Assembly: GCA_946410305.1 (NCBI GenBank)
Contig: CAMJZV010000002.1
Span: forward strand, 62,001-126,000
Reading direction: 5' to 3'
From: an uncultured Prevotellaceae bacterium
GTDB taxonomy: Bacteria > Bacteroidota > Bacteroidia > Bacteroidales > Bacteroidaceae
DNA length: 64,000 nucleotides
Shown here: piece after piece, positions 52,617-60,265 of the stretch
Numbering within the stretch: the stretch's first letter is position 1
Layout: each line of letters opens with the position of its first letter
Translations under genes and position numbers: made by a program
Notes under the pieces: generated by a model
Told to the model about the DNA's origin: nothing
What the model saw: the letters and a program-made list of their open reading frames with translations, nothing else
Database searches by the model: none

Positions 52617-52624
52617 TAATTTTG
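52617..52624 (+). promoter_or_regulatory. -7 box for pepD
   Basis: TAATTTTG, 63 bp ahead of the pepD ATG. It forms a hyphenated dyad with the opposing box at 52631-52638 (TAATTTTGC, 4 bp, GCAAAGTTA). Confidence 0.5.
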
Positions 52625-52630
52625 CGGGTG

Positions 52631-52638
52631 CAAAGTTA
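52631..52638 (-). promoter_or_regulatory. -7 box for the small membrane-protein gene
   Basis: Minus strand TAACTTTG, 24 bp ahead of the start at 52606. Confidence 0.55.
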
Positions 52639-52651
52639 CAAAGAAAGATTT

Positions 52652-52687
52652 GACATTAAAAATTAAATATTAAAATAATCATTAAAT
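52652..52687 (+). repeat. ATTAAA-type repeat ahead of pepD
   Basis: Tandem ATTAAAAATTAAATATTAAA-like words run up to the pepD start. Confidence 0.45.
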
Positions 52688-54148
52688 ATGAATAAAAGTG
52701 AGTTAAAACCTGCTGTGGTCTTCGAACAATTTGCGAAGATTAACCAGATTCCACGCCCTTCGAAGCGTGAAGAGAAGATGATTGCCTACCTGAAAGAGTG
52801 GGGCGAGAGCCACGGACTGGCAACCAATGTTGACGAGACGGGCAATGTCATTATCCGTAAACCTGCCACACCAGGTATGGAGAACCGTAAGACCGTCATT
52901 CTGCAGAGTCACATGGATATGGTGTGTGACAAACTGGTGGACTATCAAATAGACTTTGACAACGACCCCATCAAGACCTACATCGATGGTGAGTGGCTGA
53001 CTGCCGAAGGTACCACACTGGGTGCCGACGATGGTATCGGCTGTGCGATGGAACTGGCGCTGTTGGAGAGCAACGACATCGAGCATGGTCCTATCGAGTG
53101 CGTCTTCACGCGTGATGAAGAGACGGGTCTGACGGGTGCTGAGGGTATGAAGGCCGGTTTCATGACGGGTGACTACCTCATCAACCTTGACTCAGAGGAC
53201 GAGGGCGAGATCTTCGTCTCTTGTGCCGGCGGTCGTAACACTACCGCTAAGTTCTCCTTCCAGCGCACTGAGGTGCCTGCAGGCTATTTCTTTATGCGTG
53301 CCCAGCTGAAAGGACTCGTCGGTGGCCACTCTGGTGACGACATCAACAAGCAGCGTGCCAATGCCATCAAGCTGTTAGGACGTTTCCTGTTCCAGACCAT
53401 CAACCGCTACGAGGGTGTCCGTCTGGCTCAGTTCAATAGTGGTAAGATGCACAATGCCATTCCTCGCGATGGTATGTTTGTCATCGCTGTTCCCAACGCA
53501 CTGAAGGAGAATGTCAAGGCCGACTGGAACGTCTTTGCTGCCGAGGTGGAGGAAGAGTTCTGCGTTACCGATACACAGATGGTATGGACGATGGAGTCTA
53601 CCGATGCCGAGCCTGTCATTGAGAACAGTGTAGCACGTAACTTCATCTATGCCCTGCAGGCTGTCGACAATGGTATCTATGCCATCTGTCAGGACCCTGC
53701 GCTGAACGGTATGGTGGAGACCTCCAGCAATATCGCCAGCATCGAGACCACCGATGGTGCTATCAACATCGTGTCGTCACAGCGCTCTAATGTGATGTCA
53801 AACCTCGACAATATGTGTGCCACCATTGAGGCTTGCTTTGCTTTGGCTGGTGCTGAGGTGAAGCACTCTGACGGCTATCCTGCCTGGAAGATGCGCAGTC
53901 ATAGTGACCTGCAGCGCATCGTCAAGGAGTCGTATGTCAAGCTGTTTGGCAAGGAGCCTGTTGTTCGTGGCATCCATGCAGGTCTGGAGTGCGGCCTCTT
54001 CTCTGAGCGCTATCCCAACCTCGACATGGTTTCGTTCGGTCCTACGCTGCGCTTTGTGCATACTCCTGAGGAACGTCTGCTCATCCCTACTGTGCAGATG
54101 GTATGGGATCACCTGCTTGACGTACTGAAGAACATTCCCACTGTCTAA
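52688..54148 (+). CDS. pepD: Cytosol non-specific dipeptidase (aminoacyl-histidine dipeptidase)
   Basis: The 486-aa M20 peptidase has zinc and catalytic motifs LQSHMDMVCDK, TLGADDGIGCAMEL and FTRDEETGLTGAEGM, followed by a dimerisation domain and a late HAGLECGLFSERYP. It splits dipeptides, including carnosine-like Xaa-His, in the cytoplasm. It matches the peptide transporters and S9 peptidase elsewhere in the window, though not in one operon. No signal peptide. Confidence 0.95.
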   Translation: MNKSELKPAVVFEQFAKINQIPRPSKREEKMIAYLKEWGESHGLATNVDETGNVIIRKPATPGMENRKTVILQSHMDMVCDKLVDYQIDFDNDPIKTYIDGEWLTAEGTTLGADDGIGCAMELALLESNDIEHGPIECVFTRDEETGLTGAEGMKAGFMTGDYLINLDSEDEGEIFVSCAGGRNTTAKFSFQRTEVPAGYFFMRAQLKGLVGGHSGDDINKQRANAIKLLGRFLFQTINRYEGVRLAQFNSGKMHNAIPRDGMFVIAVPNALKENVKADWNVFAAEVEEEFCVTDTQMVWTMESTDAEPVIENSVARNFIYALQAVDNGIYAICQDPALNGMVETSSNIASIETTDGAINIVSSQRSNVMSNLDNMCATIEACFALAGAEVKHSDGYPAWKMRSHSDLQRIVKESYVKLFGKEPVVRGIHAGLECGLFSERYPNLDMVSFGPTLRFVHTPEERLLIPTVQMVWDHLLDVLKNIPTV

Positions 54149-54172
54149 TGTTCAATGGTCAATGTTCAATAA
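54147..54172 (+). repeat. AATGTTCAAT-type junction repeat
   Basis: AATGTTCAATGGTCAATGTT then CAATAA, overlapping the ATG of the following lipoprotein gene. Confidence 0.55.
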
Positions 54173-54503
54173 ATATATATATATAATAGGTGTGATGCTG
54201 TTGCTGACTGCTTGTGGTCAGCAACAGCGTGCCAAGTCTGTTGTCAAGGACTTTATGGAGACCTATCAGAAGGGTGATGTCGACTATTTGGAGTTCTCGG
54301 ACGTAGACTCCACCAAGATGCTGAGCGACTCCCTCATCAATGCCTTGCAACAGCAGGCAGGCAAGAAGGTGAGCTTCCAGAAACGTAACAGTACGACACT
54401 GTTGCTGATTCGTGCCAAGTATCTGTTGGATGACGATACCTGCAGCACGACGTTCTACCTCGACCCCTCAACGATGGGTGTGGTAGCTTGTAAGCAGAAC
54501 TGA
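54162..54503 (+). CDS. Small lipoprotein, function unknown
   Basis: The 113-aa lipoprotein has signal MFNKYIYIIGVMLLLTAC and a small alpha/beta domain (VVKDFMETYQKGDVDYLEFS, TFYLDPSTMGVVACKQ). It is reminiscent of DUF4878-type NTF2-like lipoproteins, but I would not claim the family. The signal-peptide DNA TATATATATATAATAGGTGT is identical to that of the GH26 gene at 14228. Its stop is at the edge of a strong terminator. Confidence 0.6.
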   Translation: MFNKYIYIIGVMLLLTACGQQQRAKSVVKDFMETYQKGDVDYLEFSDVDSTKMLSDSLINALQQQAGKKVSFQKRNSTTLLLIRAKYLLDDDTCSTTFYLDPSTMGVVACKQN

Positions 54504-54543
54504 ATAATACGGAGCATGGGCTGTGCTCCGTATTATTTTTTCT
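54503..54543 (+). terminator. Strong terminator after the small lipoprotein gene
   Basis: AATAATACGGAGCA (54503-54516) pairs over 14 bp with TGCTCCGTATTATT (54524-54537), then T-run. Confidence 0.85.
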
Positions 54544-54612
54544 AATTTTTTTTGCTATCGCTGCAATGTTTTGATATTTTCTGTCGTATATATAGACAGA
54601 AGGACATAAAAG

Positions 54613-55173
54613 ATGATAACCGAAATCGACATAAACCTCCTGCAGGGACTGAGGCAACAAAGTCCTCAAGCACAACAGCAGACACTCGAGCGCTATGGCC
54701 GCGATGTCTTTGCCCAAGTGGTAAGACTCGTTACCGTTGTCGAGAATGCTGAGGAGGTCTATCAGGACGTGTTCATCAAGGTCTTTAGGAACATCGGACA
54801 GTATGACGCAGAGAAGTCATCGCTGAGAACATGGATATCGCGCATCGCCTACAACGAGTCTATCACATTCCTGCGCCACAAGCGCCTGCCGATGGTCTAC
54901 TATGAAGACCGTGAGGGCGAGGCCGAAAGACTGTCGGACGCAGAGGTAGAGGCCACCTTCGGACAACCCAATCCGGAAACGGTACAACTCATCAGGGCCG
55001 CCCTGCAACACCTGCCACCCGACGAGAGAGCCATCATCACGATGTTCTACTATGAAGAGATGAGTCTGAAAGACATTGCTTACGTGACAGAGTCGTTACC
55101 CACAACGGTAGCCTCGAAGTTAAGCAGAACGAGAAAGAAATTATATAAAATTATCAAAATGTTACAGTCATGA
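54613..55173 (+). CDS. ECF-type RNA polymerase sigma factor
   Basis: The 186-aa protein has sigma region 2 (VVENAEEVYQDVFIKVFRNI, RTWISRIAYNESITFLR) and region 4 (LPPDERAIITMFYYEEMSLK, ESLPTTVASKLSRTRKKLYK). It overlaps the next gene, a likely membrane anti-sigma factor, by 4 bp (ATGA). No TAnnTTTG box was seen upstream; ECF operons are often autoregulated, but no recognisable site was found. Target genes are unknown. Confidence 0.9.
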   Translation: MITEIDINLLQGLRQQSPQAQQQTLERYGRDVFAQVVRLVTVVENAEEVYQDVFIKVFRNIGQYDAEKSSLRTWISRIAYNESITFLRHKRLPMVYYEDREGEAERLSDAEVEATFGQPNPETVQLIRAALQHLPPDERAIITMFYYEEMSLKDIAYVTESLPTTVASKLSRTRKKLYKIIKMLQS

Positions 55174-55829
55174 ATGAGGATCAGCTAAACACATTACGAC
55201 AGCAGGATATCAATCTGCGTGATGCCATCCGTATGGACGAGATGGAGCGTCCTCAGATGCCTGCCGACCTCAATGCCCGACTGATGAAGCGGGTGGGCGA
55301 GGAGAGTGCTAAGCCCCAGCGTCGTCGCTTGCTGTGGCCCTGGATAGCAGCAGCCTGTGTGGCAGCCGTCATCGCTGTCTACCTGACACCACCAAAGGCC
55401 TCTTCCCCAACCCCTCTCCAAGTAGAGAGGGGAGTGGTTGCACAGAAAGAGTGTCAGCCAAAGGTGGAGACGCCTTCGATAGAACAGCCTTCGACGGAAT
55501 TACCTGCCAAGCAACCCGTACAGACTCCCGTCAAGCGTATCGTTGCCAAGGTGCAGCCCAAAGAGGTGGAGGTGAGTGAACCTGTTGCAGAAGAACCACT
55601 GCTGGCACAGGAAGTGGAAGCTCCCGTAGCGGAAAAGAAAGCCAAAGTGGAGCGTACTGTCACCCTTACGGAGCGCGACATCCCCATCACTCGCCCAGAG
55701 AACTACAAATATACTCCAGAAGAAATCGCCCTCATGAAGAAGCTGGCCAACGAGGCCTACCTGAAATGGGTGGAATTAGAAATGGAGATTGCAAAAAATA
55801 ATTTAGAACAAACAGCCCAAAATCAATAA
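55170..55829 (+). CDS. Putative membrane anti-sigma factor with an inserted palindromic element
   Basis: The 219-aa protein has a cytoplasmic N-terminal part (about 1-54, basic QRRR before the membrane), one helix (LLWPWIAAACVAAVIAVYLT, about 54-73), and a Pro/Glu/Val-rich periplasmic region. Position after an ECF gene with a 4-bp overlap suggests it restrains the sigma factor. No zinc-binding anti-sigma motif was found. Right after the helix, SSPTPLQVERGV is coded by GC-rich element copy 4. The end (NLEQTAQNQ) adjoins the secreted protein gene. Confidence 0.6.
   Translation: MNEDQLNTLRQQDINLRDAIRMDEMERPQMPADLNARLMKRVGEESAKPQRRRLLWPWIAAACVAAVIAVYLTPPKASSPTPLQVERGVVAQKECQPKVETPSIEQPSTELPAKQPVQTPVKRIVAKVQPKEVEVSEPVAEEPLLAQEVEAPVAEKKAKVERTVTLTERDIPITRPENYKYTPEEIALMKKLANEAYLKWVELEMEIAKNNLEQTAQNQ
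55398..55439 (+). repeat. GC-rich palindromic element, copy 4 (in the anti-sigma gene)
   Basis: GGCCTCTTCCCCAACCCCTC then TCCAAGTAGAGAGGGGAGTGG, in frame, coding ASSPTPLQVERGVV. Confidence 0.75.
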
Positions 55830-55831
55830 TT

Positions 55832-57250
55832 ATGAAACGTTTATTTATCATGCTGCTCATCGCTTGCAGCGCCATTACAACCATCAGTGCCCAGCAGAAG
55901 GGCAAGCAGGACAACGTGCCTTATAATGTCAAAGCACTGTTTTATAGCATTATTACTACTTGGGGAGATCCTAATGAGGTATATTCGGTTAACAAGAATC
56001 CCGAAACGAATCAGATAGAGTCGAGCGTTAGGATTACCACCTTCTCTGCCGATAACGACAAGTTTCCCCACATGGCAGGTAAAGTATATCTGAATACCAG
56101 TGTCATCAGCGATGCTTTTAAGAAGGATGAGCCTAAGTCATACCAGATACTCCATATCACGCCTGGCGACTTTAAGAGATTCTCTCTAAAGGCTGTTAAT
56201 GAAGACGGACAGAGCGAGACCTATCAAATCCGTAACAACAATGATGAAGAGATGTGGCTGATGTGCTGCAAGAATCCCGATAACCCCAAATTGCGCGATG
56301 CCTACGCCATCAAGTGGGTAATCACTAAGGAGGGTACCAAGGTCAATGGAATGGTTTATCAGATAACCTCTCTGCGTCCCGACAAGTACGAGAAACCTTT
56401 AGACTACTCTAAGCGAATGTTCAAGATTGAAGGTCGTGTGGACGATGAGATCAAGGATTCACTCTACAATATCTATATTGCCGAATCTCGTGAGGCTCTC
56501 TACAACCTCGAAGACCACGAGTATGTGGCTTGCATCCCCGTAGTCAACAAGCGCTTCGAGTGGCAGACAGAGCTCACTAAGCCCTGTGTTGGTCGTCTGC
56601 GCTGCATCTTCCCTGATGGTTCACTTTGCTCAGCATGGATTGATCTCGACTTTGTACCAGGTGAGACCTATCACATCACCGTACACAATGGCTATTACGA
56701 CGAAGATAAGGACTACGAGCGCCGTGTAGGTCGCCAGTCTGGCAAGAGTCTTATTGCAGAAACCGTCAAGGTTGTCGATGATGTGCCCGCTGAGTATCAT
56801 AAAGCAAACCCCATTGAGGATGAGTTTGAAACGTGGCGCAAGACATTAAGCGCTCAGCAGGAGTTAGAGTTCAAAATAAAGGGCGAAAGAGTGCAAATGG
56901 AGATAGAGAAACTCGGCAAACAATATGATTTCATCAAATCAATACTCAAAGGCTCTAACTCAGGTTATCAGATTGATCTTACCTTTAAGGAGATTCTTAA
57001 GATTAACGAGAATATTGAAGCCAAGTGGGTGGATGTCTTCAAGCTCTTCAAGAAAAGAAATATGCCAAAGGCTGCTTACCCCAAGATTTATAAAGAGATT
57101 ATAGAACTCTATACAGGCCAACTTCGCGAAATTGACAATTACTACAAGAAGCATGGCGCTATGAGTAAGGAAGCTCGCAAGGTCAATTCCTACGTACTCA
57201 AGCAGAACGAGAAGTACATGGATGCTATGGAGAAGTGCATAGCTGAATAA
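55832..57250 (+). CDS. Secreted protein of unknown function, downstream of sigma/anti-sigma pair
   Basis: The 472-aa protein has signal MKRLFIMLLIACSAITTISA. I see an N-terminal beta-rich domain (about 28-175), a middle part reminiscent of the DUF4369-type beta domain (FKIEGRVDDEIKDSLYNIYI to LRCIFPDGSLCSAWIDLDFV, about 190-290), and a helical, charged end (about 320-472). I do not recognise the family. It starts 2 bp after the anti-sigma gene and the unit ends in a clean terminator, so it is probably the sigma factor's partner or target in an envelope response. Confidence 0.7.
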   Translation: MKRLFIMLLIACSAITTISAQQKGKQDNVPYNVKALFYSIITTWGDPNEVYSVNKNPETNQIESSVRITTFSADNDKFPHMAGKVYLNTSVISDAFKKDEPKSYQILHITPGDFKRFSLKAVNEDGQSETYQIRNNNDEEMWLMCCKNPDNPKLRDAYAIKWVITKEGTKVNGMVYQITSLRPDKYEKPLDYSKRMFKIEGRVDDEIKDSLYNIYIAESREALYNLEDHEYVACIPVVNKRFEWQTELTKPCVGRLRCIFPDGSLCSAWIDLDFVPGETYHITVHNGYYDEDKDYERRVGRQSGKSLIAETVKVVDDVPAEYHKANPIEDEFETWRKTLSAQQELEFKIKGERVQMEIEKLGKQYDFIKSILKGSNSGYQIDLTFKEILKINENIEAKWVDVFKLFKKRNMPKAAYPKIYKEIIELYTGQLREIDNYYKKHGAMSKEARKVNSYVLKQNEKYMDAMEKCIAE

Positions 57251-57257
57251 GAAAAGA

Positions 57258-57296
57258 AATGAGAGAGGCCGCCGTCCGCCTCTCTCATTCTTTTTG
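57258..57296. terminator. Bidirectional terminator between the sigma unit and the relA-like gene
   Basis: AATGAGAGAGGC (57258-57269) pairs over 12 bp with GCCTCTCTCATT (57278-57289), followed by CTTTTT; the left flank is A-rich, suiting the convergent gene. Confidence 0.8.
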
Positions 57297-59648
57297 TTAT
57301 ATGCGCTCTACCTGCTTCACACCCCTCACAGTGCGAAGCTTTTTCATGAGTGCTTCCAGGCGGGTGTTGTCATCAATCATGATGGTCAGGTTGCCGCTGA
57401 ACAGTCCGTCGTGCGAGTCGATATTGATGCTACGCAGTATCAGTTTCTCGTCGCGCGAGATGATGTTCGTCAGGTTGTTCACGATGCCAATGTCGTCGTT
57501 GCCGATGATGCGCAGCGTGATGGCATACTGCGAGGCACCCTTGCCGCTCCACTTGGCCTTGACGATGCGGTAGCCAAAGCGTTTCTTCAGCTCTGGGGCG
57601 TTGGGACAGTCCTCACGGTGTATCTTGATGCCGCCATTGATGGTGACGAAGCCGAAGACCTTGTCGCCATAGATGGGCTGACAACAACGTGCCAACTGGT
57701 AGTCGATGCCTTTCAGGTTGCGGTCGATAACGAGCACGTCGTCTGCCATCTGGTTGGTGGCTGCCGCGTGCTTCGAGTTCTCCAGCACGAAGTTGGCAGC
57801 ACTCTCAGCCACGTTATTGCCCGTGACGGGCTGGTCGCCCTGTTGCAGTTCTATGTATTTCTCGATGATGACGGCAGGGTCTAACTCGCCATTCGCCACC
57901 TGACGGTAGAAGTCGCTGACCTCTTTGAAACCCAGCTTGCGGATGAGCAGCTGCATGATGCTGTCCTCCATCTCCAGCTTGCGGTTCTTGAACTTGCGTT
58001 CCAGCATCTCCTTGGCAAAGAGACCTTCCTTGACCTGTGTCTCCTTCAGTGCCAGACGAATCTTCGAGCGGGCTCGTGACGTCTGTGCAATGTTCAGCCA
58101 GTCTTGCTTAGGCTTCTGGTTGGCGCTGGTCATAATCTCCACCTGGTCGCCGCTTTGCAGTGGTTGGCGGATGGTTACCACTTTGCCGTTGATGCGGGCA
58201 CCCGTACACGCACTGCCCACCTTTGAGTGGATATGGTAGGCGAAGTCGAGGACAGTGGCACCCTTGGGAAATTTAAACAGGTCGCCCTTGGGCGTGAACA
58301 CAAAGACCTCGTCTTCATAGAGATCCATCTTGAACTGGTCCATAGCCTCCATGCCGTCGCTGGTCTCCAGCATCGAACGGATATTGGTAAGCCACTCGTC
58401 CAGCCCCGATTCACCCTTGACACCTTTATAGCGCCAGTGGGCAGCAACGCCTCGTTCGGCAATCTCGTCCATGCGCTCTGTGCGTATCTGTACCTCTACC
58501 CACTTCTGCTCAGGACCCAGCACAGTGATGTGCAGCGATTCGTAACCATTCGACTTCGGCACGCTGAGCCAGTCGCGCAGACGCTTGGGGTTAGGCTGGT
58601 ACATCGAGGTGACAATGGCAAAGGCCTGCCAGCAAAGGGATCTCTCAAGCCTTTCCCCGACCCCTCCCAAAAGGGAGGGGAGCCCTGGCGCCCGTTTTTC
58701 TTGCTGCGGTCTGTTCTCCCCTCCTTCTTGGGAGGGGATGGGGGTAGGCTGTTCTATGATGATGCGGATGGCGAAGAGGTCGTAGACGCCCTCGAAGGGA
58801 CACTTCTGCTTCTTCATCTTCTGCCAGATAGAGTGTATCGACTTGGTGCGCCCCTTGATGTGAAATTTGATGCCTGCCTCCGTAAGTCGCTGACTGATAG
58901 GGCCGATAAAACGCTCGATGTAAGCGTCGCGGCTCTTTTTCGTTTCGCTCAGCTTCTCCTTAATATGATAGTAGGCGTCGTGCTCCAGATATTTCAGCGA
59001 CAGGTCTTCCAGCTCACTCTTCAGCTTGTACAGACCCAACTTGTGGGCTAGGGGAGCATAGAGATAGGCAGCCTCCTGCGATACCTCACGACGATGGCTC
59101 TCTCGATCCACGCCAATTTCTTCCCCTCCTTTTGGAGGGGACAGAGGGGAGGCTATATCCTTTATCTGTCGCATCAGGTTCACGCGGTCAGCAATCATAA
59201 TGAGAATGACGCGCATGTCCTCGGCAAACGACAGCAACAGGTTGCGGAAGTTCTCTGACTCAATGACAGGATTCTTCTGGTACAACTCCTGAATGCGCTG
59301 CAGACCATGCAGGATGCGGGCTACCGACTCACCGAGCTGGTCTTTTACCTCGTCGATGGTGATCAGTCCTTCCTCTACGCTGGGGCGTAGCAGTACTGCT
59401 AACACGCTGTCGCGCTTAAGACCAATCTCGTCAACAACCAGCTGAGCAGTCTGGAAAGAGAGTAGGATAGGGTTCAGACCGAACACGTTGCGCTGTAGCT
59501 GCTTGGTCTCCAGGGCCTGCAGCATGTGATGGCGCATATATTCCTCATCACCGTCGTGCAATGATGGTGATACTTCTTCGCGTATCTTCTGATACAGCGC
59601 TAGTGTCTCTTCTTTTTCCTCTGTGGTAAATTCTAGTTTTTCTGTCAT
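57297..59648 (-). CDS. RelA/SpoT-family (p)ppGpp synthetase, hydrolase site lost, three palindromic insertions
   Basis: The 783-aa protein is read from the ATG at 59648 (MTEKLEF), 2 bp after the upstream stop. The HD domain is degenerate: LLRPSVEEG (about 86-94) replaces the LLHDvvEDT of hydrolases, while the later ADRVNLMR remains. The synthetase is intact: GRTKSIHSIWQK, VYDLFAIRIIIE, SVPKSNGYESLHITV, VEVQIRTERMDEIAERG. TGS (VFTPKGDLFKFPKGATVLDF), Cys-rich (RCCQPIYGDKVFG) and ACT domains follow. So it resembles RelA: ppGpp synthesis without hydrolysis. Three GC-rich elements lie in frame, one in the HD region and two in a 40-residue loop between IIIEQ and CWQAFAIV. Confidence 0.9.
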   Translation of the reverse strand: MTEKLEFTTEEKEETLALYQKIREEVSPSLHDGDEEYMRHHMLQALETKQLQRNVFGLNPILLSFQTAQLVVDEIGLKRDSVLAVLLRPSVEEGLITIDEVKDQLGESVARILHGLQRIQELYQKNPVIESENFRNLLLSFAEDMRVILIMIADRVNLMRQIKDIASPLSPPKGGEEIGVDRESHRREVSQEAAYLYAPLAHKLGLYKLKSELEDLSLKYLEHDAYYHIKEKLSETKKSRDAYIERFIGPISQRLTEAGIKFHIKGRTKSIHSIWQKMKKQKCPFEGVYDLFAIRIIIEQPTPIPSQEGGENRPQQEKRAPGLPSLLGGVGERLERSLCWQAFAIVTSMYQPNPKRLRDWLSVPKSNGYESLHITVLGPEQKWVEVQIRTERMDEIAERGVAAHWRYKGVKGESGLDEWLTNIRSMLETSDGMEAMDQFKMDLYEDEVFVFTPKGDLFKFPKGATVLDFAYHIHSKVGSACTGARINGKVVTIRQPLQSGDQVEIMTSANQKPKQDWLNIAQTSRARSKIRLALKETQVKEGLFAKEMLERKFKNRKLEMEDSIMQLLIRKLGFKEVSDFYRQVANGELDPAVIIEKYIELQQGDQPVTGNNVAESAANFVLENSKHAAATNQMADDVLVIDRNLKGIDYQLARCCQPIYGDKVFGFVTINGGIKIHREDCPNAPELKKRFGYRIVKAKWSGKGASQYAITLRIIGNDDIGIVNNLTNIISRDEKLILRSINIDSHDGLFSGNLTIMIDDNTRLEALMKKLRTVRGVKQVERI
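58648..58686 (+). repeat. GC-rich palindromic element, copy 5 (in the relA-like gene)
   Basis: AGCCTTTCCCCGACCCCTCC then CAAAAGGGAGGGGAGCCCT; in gene sense it codes GLPSLLGGVGERLE. Confidence 0.8.
58711..58750 (-). repeat. GC-rich palindromic element, copy 6 (in the relA-like gene)
   Basis: On the minus strand AGCCTACCCCCATCCCCTCC then CAAGAAGGAGGGGAGAAC; codes QPTPIPSQEGGEN. Opposite orientation to copy 5. Confidence 0.8.
59118..59154 (-). repeat. GC-rich palindromic element, copy 7 (in the relA-like gene)
   Basis: On the minus strand AGCCTCCCCTCTGTCCCCTC then CAAAAGGAGGGGAAGAA; codes ASPLSPPKGGEEI. Confidence 0.8.
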
Positions 59649-59650
59649 GT

Positions 59651-60136
59651 TTAGAACGCTACACCGCGCCATTCCACCTTACCGCTATTCTCGGTACCGA
59701 TGCGAACGAGGGCCAGTCTCTTGACCGTTGCAGGTACGTCGTGGGCAGTGATGGTGACCTTGACGGGCACGCCACTAATCAACTCCATATTCTTGTTAGG
59801 GGCTATTGAGCAGTTGTATGAGTTACCCTCTGTGTCAACTACTCTGATGTTGGTGAACTCGAGATTTATGTCATCGTCCTTCTCGTTCTGGAACGTTGCT
59901 GCAAACAGCAAGTCTGAATCCTCGCGAGCGGCAGTCTGTAAAGTACAGGTGACATCTTCTATTGTCGAAGTAGCCTTCTCTGCAGATACTTGGAACGGGC
60001 CATTGGTGACGCCATCCCACATGTCTTTACCAACATTTTCGGCAATTTTACCCAACTGCTTAAAGAACTGAGCATGAGACTGCTGAGGAACCATCAGGAA
60101 CATGCCAAACAATAAAGTCATCAAAATCTTCTTCAT
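59651..60136 (-). CDS. Secreted protein of unknown function
   Basis: The 161-aa protein has signal MKKILMTLLFGMFLMVPQQS (cleavage after HAQ) and a single beta-sandwich-like domain with alternating strands (TSTIEDVTCTLQTAAREDSD, INLEFTNIRVVDTEGNSYNC, VPVKVTITAHDVPATVKRLA). I do not recognise it. It lies directly ahead of the relA-like gene and carries the promoter (60168-60198), so both are probably co-transcribed; a functional link is not implied. Confidence 0.65.
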   Translation of the reverse strand: MKKILMTLLFGMFLMVPQQSHAQFFKQLGKIAENVGKDMWDGVTNGPFQVSAEKATSTIEDVTCTLQTAAREDSDLLFAATFQNEKDDDINLEFTNIRVVDTEGNSYNCSIAPNKNMELISGVPVKVTITAHDVPATVKRLALVRIGTENSGKVEWRGVAF

Positions 60137-60167
60137 AGTTTCTTCATTTTAAGTGGTTTATTTGCTG

Positions 60168-60198
60168 CAAAGATAGTGAAAAAATACTAACAACCAAA
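60168..60198 (-). promoter_or_regulatory. Promoter of the secreted protein/relA-like operon
   Basis: On the minus strand TTTG (60195-60198) and TATCTTTG (60168-60175), spaced 19 bp, 32 bp before the start at 60136. Confidence 0.7.
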
Positions 60199-60265
60199 AC
60201 TTTTCCCCTTTTTTTCATCTTTCTTTAATAGTTTCTTTGTTTGTTAGTTCTAACTTTTATTGACT

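Noticed and set aside
28415..54172. Short-word repeats read as a CRISPR array or tandem-repeat minisatellite
   Set aside because: Units are 7-10 bp, degenerate, without unique spacers, and each tract is under 60 bp.
35294..59154. GC-rich palindromes read as Rho-independent terminators
   Set aside because: Six of seven lie in the middle of open genes and no T-run follows them.
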